Shown here piece after piece: positions 1 to 9,625 of a stretch of DNA of 15,689 bases. The stretch's first letter is position 1. Each line of letters begins with the position of its first letter. The DNA is from Hamiltosporidium magnivora. Taxonomy: Eukaryota; Microsporidia; Dubosqiidae. The translations under genes and the position numbers were made by a program. The notes under the pieces are model-generated. The model ran no database searches. It was not told where the DNA came from and worked only from the letters and a program-made list of their open reading frames with translations. The stretch lies in assembly GCA_004325065.1 (NCBI GenBank), contig PITI01000265.1:1-15689 (forward strand), in the 5' to 3' direction.

Positions 1-27
1 AAAATTTGTTAACCCAGAATTTTATTA
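1..27 (+). repeat. Dispersed repeat fragment, left-end copy
   Basis: Eighteen bases at 9-26 (TTAACCCAGAATTTTATT) are the exact reverse complement of 9626-9643 and nearly match the reverse complement of the third copy near 15604. In the other two copies this block lies just 3' of a stop codon that ends an acidic reading frame, so here the coding part would lie outside the window to the left. The copy is in + orientation while the other two are in - orientation. It is probably the 3' end of a mobile element; the element class is not shown by the sequence. Confidence 0.6.
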
Positions 28-1095
28 AATATTATTCAAATTACATCAATAGGGTTCAAGCTTTAACATAGATAACTACATCTACATTACTCCATCAGTA
101 TTTCTTATGAGACTACATCCTAAATAATTACATCTAAAAGGTTGCATAATCCATTTAATGAATGGACAAGTTTCTTAATATTTTATTGCTCTGTGTGTGA
201 TTGAAGGTTGAAGCCTATATTGGGCTTCACCAAGACCAACAACATTTACAAATCCCTGAACTTTTTAACCAAACAAAATTTCAGCATAGATATTTCTTAG
301 AAATTTACATTAGCTCATCTAGACGTGCAATTCGTTATCAACAGGTAGAAGCATTCTTGGCATTCTAGAATTTTGAATGTTATTTTTTGTATTTCCCAAG
401 CTCAAAATCTTTTAATCCGAGTGGGCAAAACCATGTACATGCTTTTCCATATAAATTATCACAATTTCAGTCGCACTTTCCAATATACCTCTAAATAAAC
501 GTAAAAAAATCTTTGTAGAAAAATATTAATATTTCTGTTGAACATATATATCATATACAAGTTTCTATAGATCAACCCAATATTTTCATTTTTCTCCTAC
601 CAAAACTCCAAGAGCATTCACATAAATTTAATCAAATCATTACAAACAGTTGGTTTTTTATGTGGTTATTCTCTCTCTAAGGAAAATAATAAATTATAAT
701 TATAATGTTTTTTTCTTTGATTTTCTCTTGTTTCACCTATAAATTTTGTGAAGCAGATTTTCTAGTGAAAAAAAGATGTCTTTTTTCAAGTCCAAGAAAG
801 TCTAGAAGTATTGAAATATAGTCCTAAGGTTGAAAATGCAATTTAAATCAATACAAAACGAAAATATTTGATCTATAAATAACATATCCTACTTTATGAG
901 TTATGTTATCGCTCTCAACTCTGGAACCAATTAAACATGATAAACTAAGGTTTCTTGTACATAACGTATTTTTTAAAAAAATCTAAACATTATAATCAAT
1001 CAATTTTTAATTACTTGGTTTTTTTATCGATCATTTAATATATTTTATCATCCATATAAAACAAATTAATATTATATTTTTAAACAAAATTCTTG
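28..1095. other. Gene-free A+T-rich stretch with a G+C-richer patch
   Basis: No intact gene is seen here. Positions about 200-440 are visibly richer in G and C than the surroundings and hold a 55-codon stop-free stretch on the + strand (201-365), described separately. A small hairpin lies at 210-228, with arms GAAGCC and GGCTTC around a 7-base loop. From about 480 onward the sequence returns to A+T-rich DNA without recognisable content, up to the start signal of the next gene. Confidence 0.6.
201..368 (+). pseudogene. Possible coding relic, 55 open codons, no start codon
   Basis: After an in-frame TGA at 198-200 a frame stays open for 55 codons to TAG at 366-368. It has no ATG and no CCC signal. 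The translation is mixed and protein-like, with many Gln, His and Arg, for example ISSSRRAIRYQQVEAFLAF at its end, unlike the Lys/Asn/Ile/Phe-rich output of random A+T-rich DNA. The minus strand of the same patch also gives short plausible stretches, so the coding strand is uncertain. I do not recognise the family. A decayed transposon fragment is the most likely reading because the patch lies next to a repeat copy. Confidence 0.3.
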
Positions 1096-1098
1096 CCC
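1096..1098 (+). promoter_or_regulatory. CCC start signal of the LRR gene
   Basis: CCC ends 2 bases before the ATG at 1101 (context GCCCAGATG). C triplets are rare in this A+T-rich upstream region. A CCC-like element directly before the start codon is the established microsporidian transcription-initiation signal, and it supports this ATG as the true start. Confidence 0.7.
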
Positions 1099-1100
1099 AG

Positions 1101-3497
1101 ATGTCAGAAAAATTTTATTTGAGCAATAGTAAAAAATTGTTTGTTAGGAAATTATCTCGATATATATTTATAATTTTTATTGGCTTTTTTTGGTCGGTAC
1201 ATTCCACTACTGTAAGTTTTTTTGTTATAAATGAAGAAAATTGTATTACAGATTCAAATATTGATAATTCTATTTTAGAGGCGACCGAATCTGAAAATTA
1301 TTCCGTTGAATGCATTTATGAGCAAGAAGAAATCAAGGTTTTGAAGAATAATACTATATGCAGTGAATCTACGCCAAATCAATTCAAATATTACAAGCCT
1401 AAAATTTTTACTATTATTTACAAAAAAAACATGTTACTAAATTCGAATTTTTTAAAAACTGCATTTGAATCAAAACAAACAAACATAAGAATATTTTTTA
1501 GGGATATTTCATATAATGCTTTACTTCTCTTTTTTAAGTTAATAGATAAATCTGATATCATTGTGAATCAAATAAAAATACAAGATTTCTTAGATATATT
1601 ATTGATTCTTTCTGTATTAGATATAGAAAGAACTAAAGAAAGCAATCATTTCATAAAAGAATTATTTAGAAATTTTATCTTCGAAATGCAAAACTCTAAT
1701 CATGTTTTTAATTTGCAAAAATATTATAACAGTTATCATTACAAATATATCCAAAAATCTTTAATTATGGAGCTTTTTATATTCCTTATTGATCTTATCT
1801 CTTTTAATGATAAAATTGGACATCGATTTACGGTTCATCACGAGACAATTACTTCAAATTTTAAAAAGACTATTACATCTTATTCTTTAAATAGTATAAA
1901 TGCGAAAAGTTTAACAAATAAAATATATTTAAGATTTAATAATATTAGCATCAGTAGTTTACACAAGATTATAAATTCGGAATATTTGATGAATACATGG
2001 ATTTTTTTACTTAATATTACGAAAATGGATCTTATTTATTTTATTTTCTCAGATGATGAAACATATAACAAGGCAATCCAACTTTTTTCTAATATAACAT
2101 TACATACAGAAAAACTGTATATTCATTTTTTCGAAGAATCAATGAAATTTTTTATCAATAAAAATGTAAATTTCTTTTCGAAAAACTTAAAAGTATTAAA
2201 ATTAAGATATAATTTTACAACAGAAGAATATAAAACAATTTTGAGTTTTTGTAACAGAATTGAAAGGCTAACAATCAAGACATATTACATTGATTTTGAA
2301 AGATTGAGTTTATTGGTAAATTTTTCTATGAATAATCCTAATACATCTTGCAAGATTTTAGGCTTTGTTTATGAGTTACCGGAGATAAATTATGAGTTTA
2401 TTAATAATATACCTAGAAATATTTTATTTTATCTGGAAAATTCTAATAGAAACTTAGAATATAAGGAAATTCCTGTGAAATACATGCCATTTTTCCAAAA
2501 TTACTATTTTCACTATAAACAAATATTAAATTCAAGAATCACTATTAAACCCGAGCTTTTAGAATTCTCTAGGGTTAAATCAGTTACACTTGATTTTGAA
2601 TCTAATTCCTCACCTCATAAAATCGAAACTTCGGTCTTTAACATGCTAAGATGCTTTAAAACTATCAAATATTTTTCGTTGCAAAATATTTTCATCACCA
2701 ATGAATTGCTTTTATACGTTTTAGAATCCGATACAATAAAAATTTTGACAGTTACCAAGTTTATTTGTATTGATAAATTTAGATATATTTCTGATAATGA
2801 GACCTTATTTAATCGAAAATTGGTAGACATTCTTCTTTTTGATTCGTTGTCTGAAATCGATCTAAGTATTTTCATTTATCTAAGTAGATTTAAAAACGTC
2901 TCCGGTTTCAATTTTACAATTATAAATGAAAATCGTACATCCTTTCTAAAAAAGATAATTAATCATTTTTTCGGTACAGCAAACAAAAAGTACACCAAAA
3001 CATATTTAAACTGTTTAAGGATTGAAACGAATTTAAATTATATAAAAAAAATAAATTTTCTTGAGTTTTTTTCCGAAATATACGATTTTTCAAAACTTTG
3101 TAAAATTGTCTATCATGTTTATGAAATTGGTGACATAGAGTACAGCATAATCAGCAAAATGACAAGCTTAAAATTTATTTCAATAGGAATTTATAATTCG
3201 AAAGAGTGCATTAATTATGAAAAACTGTTTAATAACCATGAATTGTTCAATACTATTGAATTTGTGGGTATTTATGTTAGCCAGATTCGAAAAAGAGATA
3301 TCGATATTTTAAAGAACAACAAGAATTTAAAAACCCTTCGAATTTCCTGTGAAATAATTGATTATGATACAATTTTAGGCATCAAAAAAAATGATTTTAA
3401 GAACACCATGATTATATTTGAAAGACCAGTTCGAGCCAAAAGATCAGTAGAGATAAATAATTATCTTGATTCCGAGTTCCAAATAAACTTTCCTTGA
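1101..3497 (+). CDS. Leucine-rich-repeat-like protein with N-terminal membrane/signal segment
   Basis: This is a 798-residue protein. Residues about 20-37 are hydrophobic after a basic stretch, which fits a signal peptide or signal anchor and so secretion or the parasite surface. Residues about 101-195 alternate strand and helix in a way that resembles a BTB/POZ fold, but no diagnostic motif proves it. From about 270 to 770 short motifs recur with leucine-rich-repeat spacing, such as NLKVLKL (362-368), RIERLTI (386-392), RVKSVTL (491-497), TIKYFSL (521-527), TIKILTV (545-551), SLKFISI (689-695) and NLKTLRI (742-748); the repeats are strongly degenerate. Large LRR families are known in several microsporidia. 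About a dozen N-x-S/T sites occur, but the protein is Asn-rich, so this says little. The start is supported by the CCC signal. The stop is TGA at 3495, with AATAAA about 20 bases beyond. The exact function is unknown. Confidence 0.82.
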   Translation: MSEKFYLSNSKKLFVRKLSRYIFIIFIGFFWSVHSTTVSFFVINEENCITDSNIDNSILEATESENYSVECIYEQEEIKVLKNNTICSESTPNQFKYYKPKIFTIIYKKNMLLNSNFLKTAFESKQTNIRIFFRDISYNALLLFFKLIDKSDIIVNQIKIQDFLDILLILSVLDIERTKESNHFIKELFRNFIFEMQNSNHVFNLQKYYNSYHYKYIQKSLIMELFIFLIDLISFNDKIGHRFTVHHETITSNFKKTITSYSLNSINAKSLTNKIYLRFNNISISSLHKIINSEYLMNTWIFLLNITKMDLIYFIFSDDETYNKAIQLFSNITLHTEKLYIHFFEESMKFFINKNVNFFSKNLKVLKLRYNFTTEEYKTILSFCNRIERLTIKTYYIDFERLSLLVNFSMNNPNTSCKILGFVYELPEINYEFINNIPRNILFYLENSNRNLEYKEIPVKYMPFFQNYYFHYKQILNSRITIKPELLEFSRVKSVTLDFESNSSPHKIETSVFNMLRCFKTIKYFSLQNIFITNELLLYVLESDTIKILTVTKFICIDKFRYISDNETLFNRKLVDILLFDSLSEIDLSIFIYLSRFKNVSGFNFTIINENRTSFLKKIINHFFGTANKKYTKTYLNCLRIETNLNYIKKINFLEFFSEIYDFSKLCKIVYHVYEIGDIEYSIISKMTSLKFISIGIYNSKECINYEKLFNNHELFNTIEFVGIYVSQIRKRDIDILKNNKNLKTLRISCEIIDYDTILGIKKNDFKNTMIIFERPVRAKRSVEINNYLDSEFQINFP

Positions 3498-3620
3498 ACA
3501 ATATAACAGCCTTTTAAAATAAAAAAAAAATTAGTTTACGGATTTAAAATATTTATAATTGATGTTTTTGAATGATTCTACTCACATATACTAAATTATT
3601 CTGAATTCTTATATAAATAA

Positions 3621-3990
3621 ATAATTGTCCCTATACATTATACTTATCAGAGTTTTTTCGAAGATATTGCTTTTAAGCCCAGATTTTTATTAAAAGTCTA
3701 CCATCCTGGAATAAAAAAATACCCATTACCAATAAAAGTATGTTCAGACCGATTTTGAACTATGTACCTCTTGGGATGAACATCATTTGTTCTTTGTTTA
3801 GTCCATAATTGGGTAATAGACGATAAAAATACGTTTATATATACTACTTCGTTTCAAATACTTAAAATTTAGGTTCAAACAAAACCAGGCTACATTTTTT
3901 CCCATTCTACGTATCAAAATCAGTCATGAATTACTTAAGGATTTCCATTTAAAGTTTCAAGAGCGCGATTATGTGATTTCTTTTCAATAA
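3621..3990 (+). pseudogene. Decayed piggyBac-type transposase fragment (DDE_Tnp_1_7-like)
   Basis: The frame opening at 3621 runs 45 codons to TGA at 3756, continues past a second TGA at 3777 and ends at TAG 3870. The frame one base over carries the similarity on from 3874 to TAA 3988. The first part contains AFKPRFLLKVYHP followed by PIKVCSD, which matches the piggyBac core spacing F-x2-R-x5-Y-x-P, then IK, then Asp. Next comes VIDDKNTFIYTTSFQILK, resembling the DN-F-YTS block with the next catalytic Asp. The second frame gives RIKISHELLKDFHLK and then ERDYVIS, resembling the later R-x-N-R...P...L block. The blocks are in the correct order. The 5' third and the C-terminus are missing, and two stops plus a frameshift make it non-functional. 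The family call rests on motif reading only. Confidence 0.5.
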
Positions 3991-4772
3991 AACCAAAGTT
4001 TTTTTGTTTATGATAAATATATTGGCTTTCTAGTAGTTTTAGTCTTTCTTTTTGTTTTTTATTTTCTGCATACTTCAAAAGCCCACCCAAAAATTCAACC
4101 CGTCTTTTTTTCTCTTCTTCTTTACTTGATAAGTTTGTTCTAAACTATCTTCGGGTTGTAAATGCATTTATGATTTGACTACTCTCTGCACTAATTTGAA
4201 TAATATCTCTATTTCTAAGATATAGATAGCACGCAATTCAATTTGAATTTAGGCTAGTCACGAGTATCTTAATCGATTTCCTTTATATTTTTGGCTAGTT
4301 ATTTATCCAAACTATTTTTTTAGGTTACCCAACAAAGTTGTTTTTTTTTATAAAATATATTTAGCAATGGAATATGTATTCGTAATATATTCACATTTGA
4401 TCATTTTTAACTTGCCGATAATGAAAATTTTTTTTCATATTGCTATGTGGTAATTGATCGATTATTCGGTCTGTTTCACAATAAGTTTGTTAAGTATGGC
4501 CCTATGCTTTACAATATGTTCAGCATCCATCATTATGTATCTTTGGAAAAGACCAAATAACCCTTATAAATTAAAGATTTGATGAACCGGGACAATGAAG
4601 CGGTTAGAAATAAATTTTATCTTAGTATTTTCGTTTCGTTAAGTTTTTTTTATTATTTTATCAAATAATCTTAATGATGTCCTATCATTTACACGGATTA
4701 ATAGTATGATTACAAAAATTTTTTATGTGTTAGAATGTCGTTCTATGTAAAGGGCCTTTTTTAGGCTTTTAG

Positions 4773-4979
4773 CTAACCATTTAGTTTGGGTTTTAGGCCC
4801 AGAGAAAATTTAAAGAAAGCTGGAGCTAAAAGGGTTTGAAAATTTGATGTTACAAGAGTCTCGAGGTTTTCGAAAAGCTGATTAGTAGAAAAAGAGATAA
4901 ATTTAGTTATATCTTGCTTTTCTAAAAAACAGGATAATTTTTCAAACGGAACTTGCATTATCTTTTTAGAGAAATCAAG
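4773..4979 (-). pseudogene. Short coding-like relic of unknown family
   Basis: On the minus strand a frame is open for about 69 codons, of which 61 follow an ATG at 4958. The translation (for example PFEKLSCFLEKQDITKF, then APAFFKFSLGLKPKLNG at the end) is protein-like, with Pro and Gly residues that are rare in random A+T-rich frames. No CCC lies before the ATG, unlike every intact gene here, so expression is doubtful. No family was recognised. It may be a scrap of a mobile element or simply a chance frame. Confidence 0.25.
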
Positions 4980-6595
4980 TGTTTTAACTCATTTCTTCCT
5001 AGAGCATGACTTTATAGAATGACAAGTAATAGTAAGAAAGCTTAACAATATTATTCTATTTCCTTACAATATCTTATTTTCTGCAATATGATCTATAAGC
5101 TTTATTGGTTTGCATCGATATTTATATAAGACTTAGAGATTTTCAGAGTTTTAAATCAAATTTTTTTTGGTAAATAATAAATTAATATACGATTCAAAAG
5201 TGTATAATGAGCTTTTGGAAATTAAGTTTCTTTATATAATGAAAGTTTAATATAATATTTTTTAAAAAATCATACAATTATTTTAACCTATGAATCTGCA
5301 AAAGGCAATACATATTAGACTGTATAATTTCTAAGTTTGAATTGTGCATTCGATTTTTAATCAACATCAAATATTGTATTATCAAAGTATCTTGTCAAAA
5401 ATTGTAAATATTAAAAAGTCTATTTCGTATTAAAAATGAAACCCATCGCTATTTACAATAACATTCGATTCTAGATATATGAAAAATATTTGTGTATCTT
5501 TCAATGTTTTTCACCATATTTGTTTTACTTCGATCTCGGAAATCAGGTCTTTTTTTTATCTCTTTATAGACCAGGGTTTTTTGAGGGTAATGAAATATAA
5601 TTTAAGTCTACTTTGTAACAGACGAGTTTATAACTTTAATCAAAAAAGAGATTAACTAAACGCTTTAATAACTTCCAATATTTCTCTTAACCGTGACTAT
5701 ATTACATCTACATACAAAGAATAATATATTAAAATTCGTAAAATTATTTCTTATTATATTTTCATTGATGTTATCGGGAAGAGAAAAATCAAATTTTATA
5801 TAAATTATTTTAAAAAAATCAGCTAAAAGTTGCAAAACCAAAACAAACAAACAATAAAATTTATTGTATATTTTATTAAAATTTAGTTCAAATATTCTAA
5901 TTAGATTTTAGTTTAGTAGTTATGTATCATATTATGTGCTGATAGCTCATTCCCGGGATCTTAAAAAATAATATATTGATGTAGAAAAATTGAAATTATT
6001 TAGATAAAGCCTTATTCAACTTTAAACTTAATATATTATTCTAAAAAATGAAAAACAACTGGTGGTATTTTCTGTAATATGAGATTTAATATTGAAAAGA
6101 AAATAATCCCGCACTAAACCTTTATGTTATAATCTTTTTGTTGATTAAAACAAGATATTTCCACTGTTTGACTCTATTTTTTAATGCACATTACCACGAT
6201 AATCTCTTTACTCTATATAATCTCAATATAAACTTTCTATTCCCGAAGAAATCTTAGAAATAAAAATCTAAATAAAATATAAAATGCGAAAAAATCGGTA
6301 TAAAAAGATAATTTGATGTTTAGAGAACCATCATTAACGGTATAATCCAATAAATTTTGATTTGGCTTAAAATTTTTTTTAAATAAATAAAACTGGCCAA
6401 TTGTCTGGCAAAGCAAAAGAGTAAAGATACCAAGATTTAATATTTTATGTTACCAAAGCATGTATTTACTTCCATAATTCGATAAATAATATAAAATACA
6501 GTTATTATTACATTCTATTTGAACGAAAAAATGATTAATCCGAAGTATTAAATTCTAAAAAAGTGTTTTATTATTTACAAATCTAAATTTATAAA

Positions 6596-6599
6596 CCCC
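6596..6599 (+). promoter_or_regulatory. CCCC start signal of RIO1
   Basis: CCCC ends 1 base before the ATG at 6601 (context AAACCCCTATG), in an otherwise almost purely A/T leader. It matches the microsporidian CCC-like initiation signal and fixes the RIO1 start. Confidence 0.75.
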
Positions 6600-6600
6600 T

Positions 6601-8094
6601 ATGGAATATAAAGAACCGTTAAAAATTACAAAACGTCTAAAAGATAAATCAGATAGAGCAACAACAGACAAAGTTTTGGATACAAAAACAATGGCAATAA
6701 TAACCAAGTTATTGAACAGGAATGCGATATCTGATTTACAAGGAAGTATTAGTACCGGGAAAGAAGCAAATATTTATGTTGCCCTTGTTTCACCCGGGCT
6801 TAAAAGTAAATTTATTAATTCCTCTGATGAAACCAATCATGGTATTACTGATGATTCTTCTAAAAATATAAAAAATTTTAAAAAAAATTCCGAGGGTAAA
6901 CCATTTCACAAGGTCGATCAAAACCATCTAATTTCTTTAAATCAAGAAAATTTGAATAAATCTGATAAAACTGATGAATTAAGTAAAAATATTAGTTTTA
7001 CCGAAACCAAGGAAGGAAATGAATACGTTGTAAATACCAATTCTTCCATCAATGAAGCTATTTCTGTTTCAAAACCGACAAAAGAAAAGATATTTGCTGC
7101 TATTAAAATATATAAAACATCAATAATGCCGTTTAAAGATCGTGAAAAATATATTCAAGGGGAACAACGGTATAAAACATCTACTTCTACAAATCCTAGA
7201 AAAATGGTAAAACTTTGGGCAGAAAAAGAAGTGAGAAATTTAAAAAGAATTAGAAAAAGTGGTATTTTGTGTCCAAAACCACTTTATTTAAAAAGAAATA
7301 TACTTATTATGACTTTGATAGGCGAAGGATCTGATGCAGCAAGTAAACTAAAAGATATTTCTGTTTCACATGATGAATTTCAATCTATTTATTTACAGTG
7401 TTTAGAAATCATAAAAAATCTTTATCGAAAGGCAAAGCTTATACACGCCGATCTTTCCGAATACAATCTTCTTTATTACCAAAAGAAGGTTTATACAATA
7501 GATGTGGGACAAAGTGTAGATATTTATCACGAAAACGGTATTTCATTTCTTATAATGGATATAAAAAATATTAACGCATTTTTTTCTAAAAAAGGATGCG
7601 AGGTAAAAGAAATAAATGATTTTTTTGAAGAAGTAACTGGATTTATTTTGCCAGAGTGTTTATCTGATATTGAAATAAATCACAAATGTTTTGTACCAAC
7701 GTGTTTAAATGATGTATTTAATACGGAAGATTGCAAAAATTTTACATCTCAAAGTTTTGATACAAAAATTGCAAATATAAAGTCACAAGAAAAAAACTTG
7801 GAATTTTCTACTGAAAATACACAAGCAGAAAGCATTGCAATGGAGAAAGATAAAATTAATAAAATAAAAACCACATATTTAGATATAAATATTGATTCAG
7901 AAAACATTACAATCGAAGAAGAATGTAAAAATGAAACAAAACTTTCGAGAAAAGAGAAATGGATGTTGATTAAACAAAAAAGAAAACAAGTTAAGGAAGA
8001 AAAAAGAATCAGAAGAATTGAAAAAACCAAAAAGACTTCTAAAAAATGTAAACCGAAACATAAAAATAATAAAATAAAAAGTTTAAAAGATTAG
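6601..8094 (+). CDS. RIO1: RIO1-type atypical serine kinase/ATPase
   Basis: Rio1 is the atypical kinase/ATPase of late cytoplasmic 40S maturation (release of assembly factors, 20S to 18S rRNA step). The 497-residue protein has the family marks: P-loop STGKEAN (51-57), lysine strand FAAIKIYKTS (165-174, Lys169), EQRYKTSTSTNPRKMVKLWAEKE (188-210, key residues NPRKMVKLWAEKE), hinge ILIMTLIGEG, catalytic loop HADLSEYN (282-289; Asp284, Asn289) and metal-binding IDVGQSVD (300-307, Asp301). Two things are unusual. About 95 hydrophilic, Asn/Ser/Lys-rich residues (roughly 66-161) separate the P-loop strand from the lysine strand, where other RIO1 proteins have only a few residues. A loop-plus-tail of about 150 residues follows the kinase core and ends in a strongly basic segment (about 446-497), which is common in RIO1 and fits RNA or ribosome binding. 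The inserted segment has no stop and no obvious splice sites, so it is likely translated. Confidence 0.96.
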   Translation: MEYKEPLKITKRLKDKSDRATTDKVLDTKTMAIITKLLNRNAISDLQGSISTGKEANIYVALVSPGLKSKFINSSDETNHGITDDSSKNIKNFKKNSEGKPFHKVDQNHLISLNQENLNKSDKTDELSKNISFTETKEGNEYVVNTNSSINEAISVSKPTKEKIFAAIKIYKTSIMPFKDREKYIQGEQRYKTSTSTNPRKMVKLWAEKEVRNLKRIRKSGILCPKPLYLKRNILIMTLIGEGSDAASKLKDISVSHDEFQSIYLQCLEIIKNLYRKAKLIHADLSEYNLLYYQKKVYTIDVGQSVDIYHENGISFLIMDIKNINAFFSKKGCEVKEINDFFEEVTGFILPECLSDIEINHKCFVPTCLNDVFNTEDCKNFTSQSFDTKIANIKSQEKNLEFSTENTQAESIAMEKDKINKIKTTYLDINIDSENITIEEECKNETKLSRKEKWMLIKQKRKQVKEEKRIRRIEKTKKTSKKCKPKHKNNKIKSLKD

Positions 8095-8390
8095 ACAATT
8101 CGGATTAAATTTAGAAATTATGTTTATATTTGTAAGTAAATATTTCTATTTTTTATATTTTTAAATAATATTTTTAATTTAAAAACCGTGTTCTTATAAG
8201 TTTTGTATCATATTATGCTTTGTTAATTTAAATCTTCATTATTTAAAAGTTAAATTGTATTAAACACAATGATAAAGAATAAATCTCCAATTATTTTGAT
8301 ATTAAAAAGAAATCTAGTCTTGAATGTGGAATGAATAAAATTTAAATTTTTATTAAACCCATCTTTTTTTTAAGAAAGCTTTGAAAAAAG

Positions 8391-8597
8391 TTACAAAAGG
8401 CTTGAAAATACTAACTTATTCCCATCTTTTTTTACCTCACGGTGTTGAGGATAAACAATTATAAGTTTTCCAATTACTTCTTTTAATCCGTTACAACTCG
8501 GGATTATAGGGAATTGGTCTATAGATACAATTGGTTTATCTCCCACTAAAATGTCAACAATGATTTTCACAACAATTTCACACACTCATTCCCAAAC
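8391..8597 (-). pseudogene. Coding-like relic of unknown family
   Basis: On the minus strand 64 codons are open from 8585 down to TAA at 8391-8393. The frame begins right after an in-frame TGA (8586-8588), beyond which a few codons (LSVWE) continue before another stop. The translation is protein-like (IDQFPIIPSCNGLKEVIGK, then IVYPQHREVKKDGNK) and the patch is G+C-richer than its surroundings. There is no ATG and no CCC signal. This fits the 3' end of a broken coding sequence, perhaps from a transposon. I do not recognise the family. Confidence 0.35.
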
Positions 8598-9087
8598 AGA
8601 TAGTTTTTAATGTGATTATCCCTTTTCCACTTAGGTTTGAAAATGCGAACACTATTTATTAAATAAAGCACCAAAAACGAAAACTACATTCAAAGTTATA
8701 TAATGTAAGAAAATTAGTTCTATGTTTCTTCGAAAGACATAAAAAAGGAAGTTAAAGCTATAAAAAGAGGCTTTATTCTGGAACATTTAAAACATATATG
8801 TGTTTATAGCGTGGATATGGCAATTCTACATATCTAAAATATCCTAAAAATATTATTTAGTGAATCAATCTATAAATATATTTCGAGATAGGGCTGGTAT
8901 GTTTGTTAATAAAAAACACATCTTTTTTACATTATTTACTCAAATAAGTATAAATTTAGATCTTCAAAACGAATTAGGAGTCATTTCATTCAAAAAATTA
9001 TCGAAAATACCTCTGCGAACGAAGAGTTTATAAATAAATGAATAAAATTTACGTCAAACTCAAAAATTAAAGGCTGAGAGTTTTATA

Positions 9088-9109
9088 ATTGGTTGATAAA
9101 TCAACCAAT
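9088..9109. repeat. Perfect inverted repeat, 10-bp arms, 2-base spacer
   Basis: ATTGGTTGAT (9088-9097) is followed by AA and then ATCAACCAAT (9100-9109), its exact reverse complement. The arms contain four G/C pairs in an A+T-rich setting, so the palindrome is less trivial than an A/T-only one. It could be a protein-binding site, a mobile-element end or chance. No gene lies within 800 bases. Confidence 0.6.
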
Positions 9110-9625
9110 ATGTATACTTGATGAGATATAATTTAGCATCCATACACCAAATCTTAAATATTGTTGTAATTTAAAAACTTAAAAAGTACGGCGTGCTTAC
9201 CGATCATAAAATTAGTATTAAATTAATTCGCAGTGTAAAATTATGAAAAGCAGTATAAATTGCAATAAATAAATCTTATATTTTGCCACATATTTGCTAA
9301 TCGAAAAAAAGCAAATGCGATTTCTAAGTATTTAAATATATTTGAAATTATTTATTCGATAAAAAAAGAAGATTACCTTTTGATTTGACTTAAATTAAAA
9401 TAGAGTAGGAATATATGTCATTACCCGCAACTTAATTTTGGAAGTATTCATCCTTATACTTCTGACAAAGACTATTACATTTCTAATCATAGACTAAAGA
9501 TTTATAACTCTTTGTTTTATTTGTCATAACTAATTTCAACTTTTCAACAAATCTATAATTTTTATAATAGAAACTTCAGAGAAGTTAAAACTTTAAAAAG
9601 GGAAACAAAAGAATTAAAATAAACC

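Larger units (their letters stand above)
3498..6595. other. 3.1-kb gene-poor region with mobile-element scraps
   Basis: There is no intact gene. The left third contains a piggyBac-like transposase relic (3621-3990), and two patches with coding-like translation follow (about 4460-4660 and 4773-4979). From about 5000 to 6590 I see only A+T-rich DNA. The short open frames there, for example about 60 codons on the minus strand at 5665-5850, lack an ATG start and a CCC signal. No tRNA-like cloverleaf was recognised. Confidence 0.55.

Noticed and set aside
50..70. GGGTTCAAGC resembling a tRNA T-arm
   Set aside because: The flanking bases cannot form the T-stem, and no anticodon or acceptor stem is found nearby.
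2615..2875. 86-codon frame on the minus strand inside the LRR gene
   Set aside because: It is fully antisense to a much longer frame, with no CCC signal and no recognisable motif.
5665..5850. 61-codon minus-strand frame
   Set aside because: It has a non-ATG start and an A+T-driven composition, with no motif or signal.
6795..7083. Intron inside RIO1
   Set aside because: The segment stays in frame without stops and lacks a clear microsporidian 5' splice site and branch/3' motif; an insertion is more likely.
7749..8030. 93-codon hydrophobic frame on the minus strand inside RIO1
   Set aside because: It is antisense to the Lys/Glu-rich RIO1 tail; a reversed A-rich sequence gives Phe/Leu/Ser-rich text automatically.
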